64,000 bases of DNA from Theocolax elegans (taxonomy: Eukaryota; Arthropoda; Insecta; Hymenoptera; Cerocephalidae), in contig CM047425.1 of NCBI GenBank assembly GCA_026168455.1, forward strand, positions 22,398,648-22,462,647. Reading direction: 5' to 3'. The position numbers and the translations under genes were made by a program. Numbering within the stretch: position 1 is the first letter of the stretch; the number at the start of each line of letters is the position of its first letter. Under the pieces are notes generated by a model that made no database searches, was not told the origin of the DNA, and was given only the letters and a program-made list of their open reading frames with translations. Shown in pieces: positions 36,921 to 48,870 of this stretch.

Positions 36921-37800
36921 AAATCCCCCCCCCTGTCCAAGCCGCCTGTTCTTTCGACAGCATGGGCTCCCCTGGTAAATAATAAATAATCAACGGTAAG
37001 TACTTTACTATTCCGAAATGACGGCACTAAATATAATCATCGGAGGGGTCAACTCTCGCAAAGTCTCATTAGGCCGCCGTTGTACACATTTTATTTCTCT
37101 CTCTCTTTCTCCCTGTGCTCGTCTTCTCCTCCCTTTTTTCCCACTGAAAACTTGATGCGAACTGCGCATTTTAAAACTTTTCAACGTTGTAAAGTTTAAA
37201 ATGATTCCCTTTGATGTCCCCCCGTGTCATTATATCATTCTCCATCTATCTCTCTTTTTTTTACTTGTTTCAATTTTTTTTCCTTTTCCGCCACGCTCTC
37301 CACACCCCCACTCTTTTTTCCACCTTAGCTCTCACGGTGCACTCGGTTTAATTCGAACTACCTACGTATCGGAAGAAACGACTCGCGGCGGCGGTGGCGG
37401 CGTCGGCGGCGGCAGTAAATACGTCATGAATCGTAAATTGCACTTTGTAAAATTGCTCGCGAGAAGTATAAAATATGGAATTGCAGCTGCAGTTCGCGCC
37501 AACTTTTGACTGAGCGCGTTTATCGATCCCTCTTTGGCCTCTTCTATATACCTCTTTTTCCCTCCCTTCCTCTTTTTCTTTACACCTCCTTCCTCCGGTG
37601 CCTCCTTCTACCTCCGCCTTTTTTCCTGTTTGTCCTCAAATCTAACCCGGCACCTCCTGGTCGTCCAAATTTTCGTTACTCTGCATCCCCCGCGTATCTC
37701 CCACGTCGTGGACAAGTCACGCCTAATGACGTATGAACGACATCGTAGCACACCGAGTTTGCTAAACTTTCGAGTTTAGAAACGCGTAAAACGACGCTTG
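36921..37800. other. Pyrimidine-rich, GC-raised patch with a GGC repeat
   Basis: There is an eight-base C run at about 36925-36932 and a splice-donor-like CAACG|GTAAGTAC at 36995. CT-rich blocks lie at 37098-37145 and 37250-37325, and a GGC/GGT repeat at 37385-37415. The ORFs 37201-37509, 37506-37736 and 37534-37779 read through these tracts and are not recognisable. Confidence 0.5.
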
Positions 37801-39079
37801 CATAAAAAAGTTTTAATTATTCTTTTCTTTGCATTTTCTTTCAAAGAATACTATAACGATGGTCGCGAGTTGACCGGTGAACTTTTCTCGCATAAGTATC
37901 AATGATAAATAATTTGTAAAATATGTACTTTTATTACTTTGTTTTATCGATGATAGTAAGAAGCCTTTATTCAAGATATAGTCGTCATTAAAAATTTACT
38001 TTTCTTTTATATTTCACATAATCTAATATCTTTTTTCCGTTTCTTAACTGTACAAGTGTATCAATATTAACATCTAAAATGTAAAAATATTCATATTTTA
38101 TACACGGTTGCTGTATAATAAATTATATTTATTTTTTTATGTTTGTTTAATTAACTTTGGACATTTTTATACTGTGGTAAAGTATTTTTTAATAACTTTT
38201 ATATACATTTTTAATAACGTGTCTTTTTTAATAACATATCAAAGTATATTATAGGCCATAAATTTTCGAATTATTGAGATTGTACATTATTCATTTAATT
38301 TATTTTTAAAATTTATTCAAAGTACTTTATATACGAAAGATATAATTTTTATAGGCATATTGTAATAAAAAAATAAATCTTTCCATATTTATTGACGCTC
38401 ACAAAAAAAAAAGAAAAACCAGTGATTTATTTTCTGCGCTATTATATACATATGTATATATATATATATATATATTATAATGTTTATTTACTATAATAAA
38501 ATAAAATTTTCATCTAAACCTAAAATAATCGGTGTTTCATTCGATAAACCCCAAGAATCGTTGGCTTAAATTTTTATTATTGTTCAAGGTATAGCGTTGA
38601 CAGATATAAAAGTTTCAGTATTTATGGAGATGTCGAAGTCGGTAATAAATGTCTACACGTAACTATGGTATAACTTTCTGGTATTCTCATGTGCATTTTC
38701 CAATATTTTTTAATTATTTCAATTATTATGTACTGACGTAGTTCTGTAAATATAAAAATATTGAAATTTCTATCGAGCATCTTCAAATGTAACATATACA
38801 CGCACGTTTTTTAATGGTTTCCATAGAACGTATACTACTCATAAAGAAAAGCATATAGATCGACTGCTTTACGGTAAAGTCAATAAAACAAATAAAACAT
38901 TTATACGCGGGTGATAAAAATTTCATATTTATATAATATTTTTGTCGTACGTTACTCGCGATGTATTTATTTAAAAATTAATGTACTTACAAAGTCATAA
39001 GCAAAGGTTTATTTTTTTACTTTTTCTTTTTTTATATAAACATTTAATTTATTATTATTTTACCTAACAATTTTTTTAC
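37801..39079. other. AT-rich non-coding stretch
   Basis: A TA microsatellite lies at about 38452-38476. No gene is seen. Confidence 0.65.
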
Positions 39080-39463
39080 GTGTTTCAATTATTTAAAACA
39101 ATTAGCATTTCTAACACGGAAATACGTTGTGTTATCGTATTGGTGGTTGGTTTTTTTAGATATAGTTGGAGTCAGGGTTATTTTCCACCTCATTTTTCGA
39201 CGTACTCACAGGACGGTCAATTTTCGAAAGGGCTATGTTTGCTCGAAGAAAATTGCGGGTCCGAGGTGGACAACCACGAGGACGTTGACAAGACTATTTT
39301 ACAGAGGAGGAGAATCAAGTACCGTGTAACGAACCGATTGGAGGTTTTAGTGGATTGCTTTACGTGCGTCGCTGCACTCATTCCTGTGCTAGACGTATAT
39401 TATCATTCATTATTTGAATATCCCCCTTTCCGAAGTACTTCTGAAACTTTGATTTCACAATAA
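39080..39463 (+). CDS. Unrecognised 127-codon ORF in a GC-raised block (possible exon)
   Basis: The ORF spans 39080-39463, and its part from about 39160 to 39440 is clearly richer in GC than the AT-rich sequence on both sides, as coding exons are in such genomes. The translation is not low-complexity: it has mixed charged and hydrophobic residues, a Cys-Leu-Leu-Glu-Glu-Asn-Cys segment near residue 54 and a Cys-Phe-Thr-Cys segment near residue 93. An acceptor-like T-rich run followed by AG lies at 39151-39159, so the first 25 or so residues may be intronic. I recognise no family. A shorter ORF overlaps in another plus frame. It could be an orphan exon, part of a decayed element, or chance. Confidence 0.22.
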   Translation: MFQLFKTISISNTEIRCVIVLVVGFFRYSWSQGYFPPHFSTYSQDGQFSKGLCLLEENCGSEVDNHEDVDKTILQRRRIKYRVTNRLEVLVDCFTCVAALIPVLDVYYHSLFEYPPFRSTSETLISQ

Positions 39464-39931
39464 TAGCGTAATAATAAATTAGCAATGTCTTTTTTTCCTC
39501 GTCTATAGCAATTTTCATAAATTTCTACGAAAAATGTGGGAAACGAGAAAACGTAACTATAAATCAAGTGTCATTCGTATCCGCGTTATAACAATTCAAC
39601 GCAAATATTTGTAATAAATAAAACCATATCATTGTTTTATACCAACTAAATTTATTCCGGTAGTTGAATTTTCTTTATATTAAAATGATATCCTAGAATA
39701 ACAATAAAATCTATTCAATATTTCCAATTAAAAATGTATATGTAAACAATTATTTAAATGCAAATTGATATTATTTTACCTTGGTACTGTACATACACGC
39801 TGCATTATATAAAGAATTTGTAATCAAAATTGCAAACATTTTGAGGTTAAGTGAACAATGATTTGCAATTTTTTGTTAACCGTGTTAAATCTATTAATCT
39901 GTGTTAAATGTATTAATATCGTGTTTCTTAG

Positions 39932-40053
39932 ACAATGACATTAATTCAGTTGAATGTTTGCATGATCTAATGTTTAATTACCCGTTTAATGCAATAAATG
40001 TTATTGGAAGTGCTGGTGTGCGAATGAAAGTAAAGCAAAAGTTGAAAGACCAC
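39932..40053 (+). CDS. Exon-like segment bounded by splice-site consensus
   Basis: TTTCTTAG just before 39932 is acceptor-like and CAC|GTACGT at 40053/40054 is donor-like. Between them one frame stays open (40 codons) with a protein-like mix of residues, ending in a lysine-rich stretch (Met-Lys-Val-Lys-Gln-Lys-Leu-Lys). Without splicing the same frame runs 39898-40074. The next ORF downstream (40134-40277) does not join it in phase through any acceptor I can see. No family is recognised. Confidence 0.18.
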
Positions 40054-40133
40054 GTACGTTTAGTTTTTAAATAGTAATATTAGTTTATATAAATTCTTTA
40101 TGTGTATTGTGAATAATAATTTTTATAACTAAA

Positions 40134-40277
40134 ATGTTTCGGATCGAATTAAATAAAAATATTGTAATTGAATCAGTAGAAGAAACTGTACTACCACCTG
40201 AAAATAATCAAGATTATATAGCAGATTTATCATTAATAATACGTGAGGACATAACGATTGATCCAGCGGATTCTTAG
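40134..40277 (+). CDS. Unrecognised 47-residue small ORF
   Basis: This ORF runs from ATG at 40134 to TAG at 40275-40277, with AACTAAA before the start, which is acceptable for insect initiation. The translation is acidic, with balanced composition despite the AT-rich DNA (it includes Glu-Ser-Val-Glu-Glu-Thr and ends Asp-Pro-Ala-Asp-Ser). The frame is closed upstream by a TGA at about 40114, so it would have to be a separate small ORF or a misplaced exon. No homologue is recognised. Confidence 0.15.
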   Translation: MFRIELNKNIVIESVEETVLPPENNQDYIADLSLIIREDITIDPADS

Positions 40278-40279
40278 TA

Positions 40280-40701
40280 TAATTATAAATTATTATAATG
40301 TTAACATCATCGAGGAATACTAAAATTTATTTTTGTTTTTTACGTAGAACATATCCACATTTGACCGATAAACCAATATAAATGTAATAGTACTCATGTT
40401 GTTTGAAAATAATATAATTTTCAATAAATTTCATATAAATTGAAATAACGGTTATACGACAATGTTTATATAACTACGGCATCAATATACATTATTGCGC
40501 ATTATAGGTGAATGTACTAATTTTTAATCTTCATCGTAGGTATTTAGATTTGTAACAAAATATTTTTCGTTGTACAAGATTACAGATGTATTTCTTTTGC
40601 TTTGCAAAAAAAAAGTTTTAATATCACAAGTACTTTTCGGAATTCACGCTATTGAATTTATCGTCGGGTAATGAATTTAAAATCTATATTTAGCGTATAT
40701 A
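40280..40701. other. AT-rich non-coding stretch
   Basis: Nothing recognisable is seen. Confidence 0.6.
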
Positions 40702-40930
40702 TCATTCGATTTCCCGTTTAGTTGTCGCAACTACACGTGTATATGTGTATATATATATATGCATATACGTGCGTTAGGGTAGTTTTTATAATGGTTACTT
40801 TAGAACTGCACATGCTAAGGTCACTCGTAATGCTGTAATTTAAAGTTGATGATGTGCATTTAAAATGTACATTCGCATTATAGTTGGTAATTTAATGTTC
40901 CATACAGTAACGATCGTTTAAAAACTTTAG
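40702..40930 (-). repeat. Dispersed repeat, copy B (inverted relative to 35.5 kb)
   Basis: The reverse complement is colinear with 35487-35680. Relative to that copy it carries an expanded TA/CA microsatellite at about 40735-40768, where copy A has only GTATGTATG. The outer boundary at about 40930 (AAACGATCGTTACTG on the minus strand) corresponds to 35494. Confidence 0.7.
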
Positions 40931-41139
40931 AGAAATATAAGGAAAAAGAAAAAAAAGAAAGCTACCACCATAACATTATAAAATGATATCGAATCTATAT
41001 ACGTTAAACCACGAATTAAACATTAAATTTTAATGAATTTAAAGTAAATTTGAAAACGGTAAGCTGGAATAAGAGAAATAAGTAAAACCGTATGATGAGA
41101 ATAGTAGGAAAATTGACTTTAAGATATTTTTCAGTTCGA

Positions 41140-41340
41140 CGATTTTAAAAGTATATAGTTGGAGTTTCCCAAATCAAAATGGCTGACTCAACGTACCGGA
41201 TCTAAATATAAAAGTAACTTAGGGATTTGCATGAAAATCGATTTTCCTATACGTTTTTGGGTCACTGATTTTCAATCCCAAGTAGATATTTGGAAATGCA
41301 AACTGACTATCCTATTACTTTGATATCCAAGTGTGTAAAC
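41140..41340. mobile_element. Possible decayed transposon fragment B
   Basis: The order of short blocks (TCAAAATGGC, GGGATTTGCATGAAAATCG, TTTTTGGGTCACTGATTTTCAATCC) parallels the fragment at 21260-21500. The match is patchy and the boundaries are not visible. Confidence 0.35.
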
Positions 41341-41399
41341 ATTATTAACTTCTGCAACAAATTTCGAGAAAATTTTTTTACTCAAGGGCTGTTTTCTTT

Positions 41400-42960
41400 T
41401 TTTTTTTAAATTCTTAACCTACAGTTCTAAAAAGGCTTTTGAACAACCTCTTGGTATATTTTCAATTGAGAAAAATGTACAAATATTTTTAACTAGCTCG
41501 CAAAAGTTGTACAGTTTTTAAACTAATACGTATACGAATTCAGTAATTATGCACAATTTAAAAAAAAATTATCTTACGTTCTGGAGAACAATTGTACGGT
41601 AAGAAAATTTTGTGTAATTGCATAATAGGAAGATGTTAAAAAGGAGCTAATTTCTACTTTCTTGCAGAACCCTTGTTTTCGGCTTCCCCCGAGTTCTCAA
41701 TGTTCAAACTTGTCGAAATTGCTAGTCGACCAATTCGGTCTTTATACCTTACGTGGAAAACTACACTTTGAACAAATTTTTTGTTTTCTCTAACGTTAAT
41801 ATCTTTGATATATCGACGTACTTTTGAAATATATTTATTAATAATTTAATGCGCGAAATGACGGATAACAATTTTTTTAAATATTTATAAATTAAAGAAA
41901 AAAAAATAAAATATTGCCAAACTATTAATTAAAAGTCATATCCGACAAATACGTATAGGTATATATTTGTTTTCGCCGGCATTCAAAACTCCCCCAGAAG
42001 TCTAGTAGTCAAATAAAGTGAAGCCTCGAGCTCGATTTTTGTTTATATAATAGAATGCTTTCGGTAAATATTTTATACACATTTTATATATATACGTGTG
42101 TAGCTGCAAGTATAGGAAAATCATATAAAATGGCCAGAGAGTGTTCAATAGGCATTTCCATTTACGTAAAAGTTATTTTGATATTCCAATGTCAATTGGA
42201 ATCGCTTTCCAATTATGCTCCAGACATTCGATAACAGTTTAATTTAGTTTCTTATAAAATTATAATAACGTTGCGAATCGGTTCTTGGGTCAATCAATTA
42301 CCAGGCAAAATTAAAGTTTATTGGTTTTTTTCTTTCTCTTTTCGATGTTAGTTATTTCATTCTTTCATCTTCAAATTATTTATCTCGAATATGCACTGCT
42401 ACCGTGTCTTGTATTTTTACGTAATTGATATAAATAGTAAAAGCTGATCATTAATCTTAAAAAATTGAAGAATTTTTTACGGTGCATCGATTTTGTAATG
42501 AATATCAATGAATTACTGACACTTAACTAATTGCCATTTCAAAAATTTATCAATTTATTTGAAATATACATCGTATTGTTTAAATTTTCCCATTTTTCGA
42601 GAGGACATTTGTTTCTATTAACGATGAAATTAATAGCTGTGGAATATAAAATAGATATAATGGAAATATTGTCGTACGTGTTATTTTATTGAATTTCGAT
42701 AGATAATAGCATGTAGTTAATTAATTTATCGTTAAAGATGTAAATTTTGAGCCTCATAAGTTGTATTTTTAATTTACTGGTAATTAACATCAGCCTCCTT
42801 GAGAATATATATGTATGTATTTAAGAATATAATTGACTTTGTAATAAATACCTATTGAAAATAATAGTTAACAATTCACCTTATAATAATCGATAAAGGC
42901 ATGATAAAGCTAAAAGTTGAACAATTTGGAATGTCACGTGAAAAGTAAACACGAGACCAA
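41400..42960. other. AT-rich non-coding stretch
   Basis: No gene or repeat of note is seen beyond short TA runs (for example 42086-42094). Confidence 0.65.
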
Positions 42961-43740
42961 AAGTAAAAGGGAAAAAGTATACGACTACAGAGTGTAAAAA
43001 TAAAAATACTTTTCAAGTAAATAACGATAAGAGAATTTGTACGAATTCATGGAGTATTTAGTAGAATACGATAATGATCTCGTAAAAGAGAAGAGCAGAG
43101 TCCGTAACCGTTTAAACGCGATCCCCTGTAAATCCGCGATCGCCACGTGCGAACACCGGTATTTAAGCTGCGGTGGAGTATACACGCGCGCCCATTAAAA
43201 ATACATCGCGCGGTCTTTGTGCCTCCCGCACTGCACGCAGAGAGAAAAATTGACAAACGAACCGCTTACACGCGTCCTCGCGGAAAAACCAGAGAATCCC
43301 TTTTTCCCTCCCTCCATCACCCCCTCCCCCTCCTCTCTCTCTCTCTCTCAAACCGACACCACCTCGTCGATTTGTTCCTACACATCCGGCTCGTCTTTGC
43401 GCGCGCATTCACGGTACGTGCCGACGAAAAGAGAGAAAGAGGATCAAAGTGAGAGGGGGTTCCTAGGCAGGTGGCAGACGGCAGCTCGTTCGGTCAGGTG
43501 GAGCGCGGTTACCGGCTCGCGCCAACGCGATTTTCGAGACTACGTCACGAAGGACTTCAGCCTGTTATGCAGCTACTTCGGACAAAACCGGATGTCGAAA
43601 TATATTACGTTATTCGATGGAATGTCAGTTTTCCGGTTTGCAGTATTTACGTTACAAAATACATGCGAATCGGTCGAACCTTTAAACCGAAAGGTTTGCA
43701 AATTTTGATTTATCTCCCAAAATTTAGTGACAATGATTCA
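42961..43740. other. CpG-containing patch with a CT microsatellite
   Basis: A (CT)n run lies at 43333-43349 within a pyrimidine-rich stretch, flanked by CpG-dense sequence from 43120 to 43560. The 163-codon plus ORF 43217-43708 crosses the repeat and overlaps ORFs in another plus frame and on the minus strand (43163-43408). No domain is recognisable, so it is not called as a gene. Confidence 0.5.
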
Positions 43741-44365
43741 CCCACTTCCTCCATTATACTGTCTATCTTTGTAATTCTTCATCAATAGTAGCATGTATAA
43801 CACAAAAGTATTTTTGTACAAGTTTTGTACAAATAGAAGAATCGTGTAAAAAATTACAAATTTATTAAAATACTTAAAAATTATTTGGCTAAATTGCAGA
43901 GTAAATATTAAAAAGATAAAATCGATGAAACAATGTTGTTTAATTTTTTGAACATTTTCAAATAAACATTGTTTGGCATACAGTATTGCACAAAATTTGG
44001 GGAACATTTGTTTTAAAAGTATTGTTATACCTAATTGATAAATTACGAATTATGTGATTTGCATTAGTCTACACAGTTTGTAAAAGTAGTTAATGAGCAT
44101 TAATTAAATCACTTTTAATATATTAAAATGCATAGATTAGTATGCTGCAAAATAATTCGCTATCGCATGGTTAAGTAATAATAAAACATCGAAACGTTTC
44201 CTTTGGCCTACTAATTCATGGAAATTAATTCTGTAAATATAAATCGATAGCCTCGCAAAAAAGTATATATATATAATTTCAAGTGCTAGTCAAGATTATA
44301 CGGATTTTTGTTTAAAAAAAATGCCGGCTCGTGCGTCATAAGTTACATTTCATGTTTCCGAGTGA

Positions 44366-44396
<31 letters not shown>

Positions 44397-44450
44397 AAAA
44401 TACACATTATAAATTTTGCTACATTCCGTTGAACTTGCATTACGTCCAAA
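43741..44450. other. AT-rich non-coding stretch with TA repeat
   Basis: A (TA)n run lies at 44371-44396. The minus ORF 43738-44007 is a Phe/Leu/Ile-rich AT reading. No gene is seen. Confidence 0.6.
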
Positions 44451-45130
44451 AATAATCAGTAATCTCTCGAGCGCGAGAACAGCTAAACGCGACTTTTGCA
44501 AAAACGTGTATCGCAGTTTTGAAGAACGCGTTTCCGAAAGAGCCATTTTCGAGAATCCGCAGGGAAAAAGTTTCGCGAAACGAAAGTAACGATTCGCGCA
44601 AAAGTATACACGAAGAAGCACAGAATTAAAAATGCGATTGAATTAACATTCCTCGAACGCTGAGTCGAATCTCGTGTATAAGGCAGAGAAAAAAAAGAAG
44701 GTAGGTAAGGCGAATTCGCGGGATCAGCAAATTTGACCGAAAATATATCGCGCGACAGCGGCACAGTTCCGCGCGCGAGGGAATGGCATTTCTTTACATA
44801 AAGCACGATCTTATTTCGCGAGATGACCATAAAACGCGCCGTCCCCTCTTCTTCTGCCCGGCTTCGTCGAGATCGGGTTTTTCCCCTCCCCTTTTTTTTC
44901 TTTCTTTGCGCTGCCCGAAGAAAGTTTATTGCGCATTCCGAAGCGGAGATTTTCCGCGAACAATAATAATCATAACGATCGCAACGATAATCGGTTTGAT
45001 AACGAGATTGCGAATCGAAAGCACTTCCGGCGAGTCGATAATTTTAATCGCCCGAGTAAGTATATTTTATAGAGAAACGAGAGAGAGAGAGAAAGAGAGA
45101 AAAAAAAGAAGAAACGAAACCGAATGAACC
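44451..45130. other. GC-raised patch ending in a GA tract
   Basis: A CpG-containing block at 44460-45050 is followed by a purine run at 45071-45118. CCCGA|GTAAGTAT at 45055 resembles a splice donor. ORFs on both strands overlap (44343-44830 minus, 44783-45127 plus). None is recognisable; an untranslated exon is possible but unproven. Confidence 0.45.
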
Positions 45131-46250
45131 AGATGTCTTAGATTTAGTTGTATATGTACTGTAAACATATTTTCGTAGTTCGGGTTAGTCAGACACGCTG
45201 TACGTGTACTACCATAACTTGGAGGTATTTCCTGTTATTATTACCAAGTCGTTAATGGCTAGGAAAGTCGTTCAAATCGTTATCTCTTATTTACCTTTTA
45301 ATGCGCGAGTCTTAGAGATTTAATGCAATTATTAATCATTAATGAGACGACAAAAATATTATCTTCGATTATATATTTTAAAATTTTTAAGACCGTCGCA
45401 ACAAATGTTGTTTTTTCGAGTAATGAAAATTTTAATATTGATATAAAGTAAAAGTATTTCCTGTACTTGGTACACCCAATACCAATGACATTTTGTCGGT
45501 TTTTACTCAAATTTCTATATGCAGCTATTTCCATTTCAACGAATTATATATATATATATCTAATATGCGAGCAAGTGCAATTTCAATTTAACCGCAAAAT
45601 TTTGTAATATCAAATTTTAGATTACAATCTATATGTAACGAGAAGTTAATTTTTTAATACCCTTTGGAAATCGACTTGTTTCCTTAATTCAATATGTAAA
45701 TTTGAACTGAATATTTCTATCGGTCGAAAATTATTTAAGATATATATGTAATAACTTAATTTTTCCCTGCATATCGGTAATAAGGATTATTAACTTACTC
45801 GTAATTTTGTGGAGAATGGAAATGGAAATCTTTGTAATACCTTATTACGAAACGTAATTACATTAAAAGCAGAATTACGAGGGTGCGCATTGGGAAAAAA
45901 TGAGGAATAATCAATTTTTGTTTCTTTTATTAGTCGATCGCTCTTCATCCATATCGAGCACTCGTCGATAAGTTTACAATGTTTTTTTTATAACAATGCT
46001 CGTAATTATATCGTAATCAGTGCTTATAATTTTACAAAAAAAAATCATAAAACAAAATAATTAATTATTTTCCTGGTGCTCGAGAATTAATTACATAAAT
46101 CTTGGGAAAAAAGGAGGAACGACGAGAGGAAATAAATAGGTGCAGTAGATCGGGTTATCGCGAAAGAAAATTGAGCGTATATAGAGGGTAAGGTTAGTTA
46201 TTCCGCGCCAATGTAGTTTTTCGACCTCGTAAACACGAAGTGAAAAGAAC
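45131..46250. other. AT-rich non-coding stretch
   Basis: No gene is seen. A TA run lies at 45546-45559. Confidence 0.65.
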
Positions 46251-46870
46251 ATCGCGTACTTTCATCCGTATATATCTAAGATAGAGACAAAAAAAAAAAA
46301 GAAGAAAAATCTTGGATGCCAGCGATGGAAAAAAATTTTCCGAGTGAAAGAGCTTGGAGAAAGGAAAAGGTGGTAAACAACGATGTGGTTGAGTAAAAGA
46401 AAGAGATACGAGTCTCCCGATGAAGAAAAAGATGAAGAGAACGAGAAACGAAGAAACTCAATCGGCGCGACCGAGCGAATGAATAAACAAAATAACAGTA
46501 TTCACGCTCGCGTCATAAAGAGAGGAAAAAAAAGGTGCTGCAAGCGAGGAGAATGCAATAAAATCACGATGGTTCGCGCGCTTGCGCGTATACGTATATA
46601 TATACGAATGTTCGCGAGAAGATCCTGTTACGCGATTTTCGGGCTGCACTCGTTCTCTGCACCGCGCTACGAGTGTTATATCCGAGTGGTTGTATGTTTA
46701 CATCCGACTCCTGGCAATCACTTTCTCTCTCTCTCTCTCTCTCTCTCTATCACCCGTGTCCGCAGTCCTCTCGGGGTAAACAAGCCACCTGTAATTACGT
46801 ACACGCCAAATTTGAAGGTTGCTTTATTATATGTATATATTTTATTATTGTTACAAGTATGAATATTATC
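46251..46870. other. GC-raised patch with a 27-bp (TC)n repeat
   Basis: The TC microsatellite spans 46723-46749. The 159-codon plus ORF 46383-46862 runs through it, giving a Ser-Leu repeat, and starts in a purine-rich block (46284-46455). Alternative frames and the minus strand are also open. No domain is recognised and no gene is called. Confidence 0.5.
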
Positions 46871-48870
46871 CGCTAATACTAATTATTAATAAAGAAAAAA
46901 AAAACGTTCGAGTATTAGATTGTTACCTAACTTTTTATACCGTACCTTGAAAAATAAGGCGAGTAAAATCGGTATTAGTGGATTATAGGGAAGTATATAA
47001 TAATGATGGTTCTACCCTATACGATACATGAATAAATAACAATTTCTATACACTTATGGTTTTCACAAGATAAGTAAATTATATCCAGCATAATTAATGC
47101 ATGCTTCGACTACTCCGAGTTTCGGACTGTGTATAAAAGAATAACAAAGTTTATCAGTACGTGGAGAGAAACGATCTAGGAAATTTTACTATAATATACG
47201 TATAACGCACTTTTTAACGTTCTACTCGGTTATAATTTCACCGGCAACAAAGATATTAATGTTTACTTCGATAAAAAAAATATACCTTATTCTTAATTAT
47301 TTATACGCGCAAGTTCCTCTATTCCAATATAATTATTTAAAACAATTATTTACGATGAAATTTAAGTGAAATGCGCGTGTACATTAAGCTCACAATGTAT
47401 ATTTATTTTTTACTTAAAGTTGATTTAAGGACGTGTATGCAAATTCAGTTCCAAATGTTAAAATATATTTTTATAGTCGCAATTTGCGTAAATAAGCAAT
47501 ATTTTCTTTCTTAACTTATTTGCACGTACTTCAATAAATGTAATACCTTTGTCTATTATTACCATTCACTGTTGTTATGTATATACTGGTCAAATGCATT
47601 TTCAGCTAACGCGGATAGTACATTTTGATTGATAAAGTATTTAGATCAAATCATTCAGTTTTTGTCAATAATACTCTTTTGAAGCTCATTAAATTATAAA
47701 ATAACGAAATATAAAATATTTCTAGAGTTAATAAAAATTTGATATTATAAATAAACCTAATAATTCTTATACAGGTTGAATAGCTTCAGTAAAGAATTGT
47801 ATATTTTTAACAAAAATGAGTGGTAAAACTCAACTTGGTTTTTCGGTCTACAATGCAGAAGATAATATCATGAAATTAGTACGGAGAAAATCAATAAATC
47901 TTTTTAAGTATACATAAATATAACTTGGAAAACAAAACTTTACGTATGTATAACATTTGTTTTAACAATTAAGGGTGGGCGTTTTTGTTTTCTAGCAATT
48001 CGAGCTGTATTTAAATAAAAAAAAAGTGTAAAATACATTCCTTGATTAAAATAGGTAGCGAATACATTGAAATAATTTGATAAAGAATGAAATTTGTTTA
48101 TATTTATGGAGGAACAAAAAGTAAATCATAAAAGAAATAAAAGAAATGGTATATAAGGAAAAGATATATACATAATAGTAAAATATAGTAGATATACAGT
48201 TTACTGCATCCAATGTGACGGAAGAAACATTTGCAATTGCATGGTTTTTGCGAACATAAAAATAAACAATTTACGAGGACGGCATGTATAATACGATGAA
48301 TAAACTTTACAGTTTCACTGCGCGAGCATTTAAAAATAAAGAAAAAAACATTCTCTTTCCTTACACCTTTTTGTTACTGAATTAAACAGTTTCGCGAATG
48401 TTAAGGAAATGTAAAAATACGACGATAACTCGAAATATATTTTCTTTCATATTTTTGTTACCGCGAGGAAAAAAGACCGATGTTACGTAGCACGCGAATG
48501 ATAGAAATATTTTTTGTTTGTTTAAAGAAATTTAACTTATAAGCGAGACGCTTTCGTTGAATCCAAGTATATACGAATTTACATGTAAACTTTTTTTTAA
48601 TCTACTCGATTTCGAGTAGCAAATTTTTTAGCGAATAAAATTAATAATCAGAGTGCGAGGAACACTCGTAAAAATGTGTATATGAAAAAAAGTAACGAGG
48701 TATTTGTGTAAGTGTAATAAGATAGGAAGTGCAATTTTACAAGTATAATTTCGATCGCGTATCGAGATAGCTCGATATTAATGTATCCCAGAGTACCCGT
48801 CCGTCATCCAATTTTTTGGAATTAAATATCGCATCACAGCCGATAAATAAACGCCTACGGAGTCGCAATT
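46871..48870. other. AT-rich non-coding stretch
   Basis: The only item of note besides the small ORF at 47816-47917 is a perfect short hairpin, CTACTCG-ATTT-CGAGTAG, at 48602-48619. Confidence 0.6.
47816..47917 (+). CDS. Unrecognised 33-residue small ORF with good initiation context
   Basis: AACAAAA precedes the ATG at 47816, close to the insect initiation consensus, and the ORF ends at TAA 47915-47917. The translation begins Met-Ser-Gly-Lys-Thr-Gln-Leu-Gly and is compositionally normal. An acceptor-like TTCTTATACAG lies about 45 bases upstream (ends about 47774). I recognise no family. Given the AT-rich context, chance is likely. Confidence 0.12.
   Translation: MSGKTQLGFSVYNAEDNIMKLVRRKSINLFKYT

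Noticed and set aside
43217..43708. 163-codon plus-strand ORF
   Set aside because: It runs through a CT microsatellite, overlaps ORFs in another plus frame and on the minus strand, and has no recognisable domain.
46383..46862. 159-codon plus-strand ORF
   Set aside because: It starts in a purine-rich tract and crosses a (TC)n repeat. Other frames are equally open and no family is recognised.
48833..48855. ATCACAGCC, resembling the 5' part of the insect miR-2 family
   Set aside because: The match stops after the seed-like bases and I see no flanking hairpin, so chance is the better explanation.
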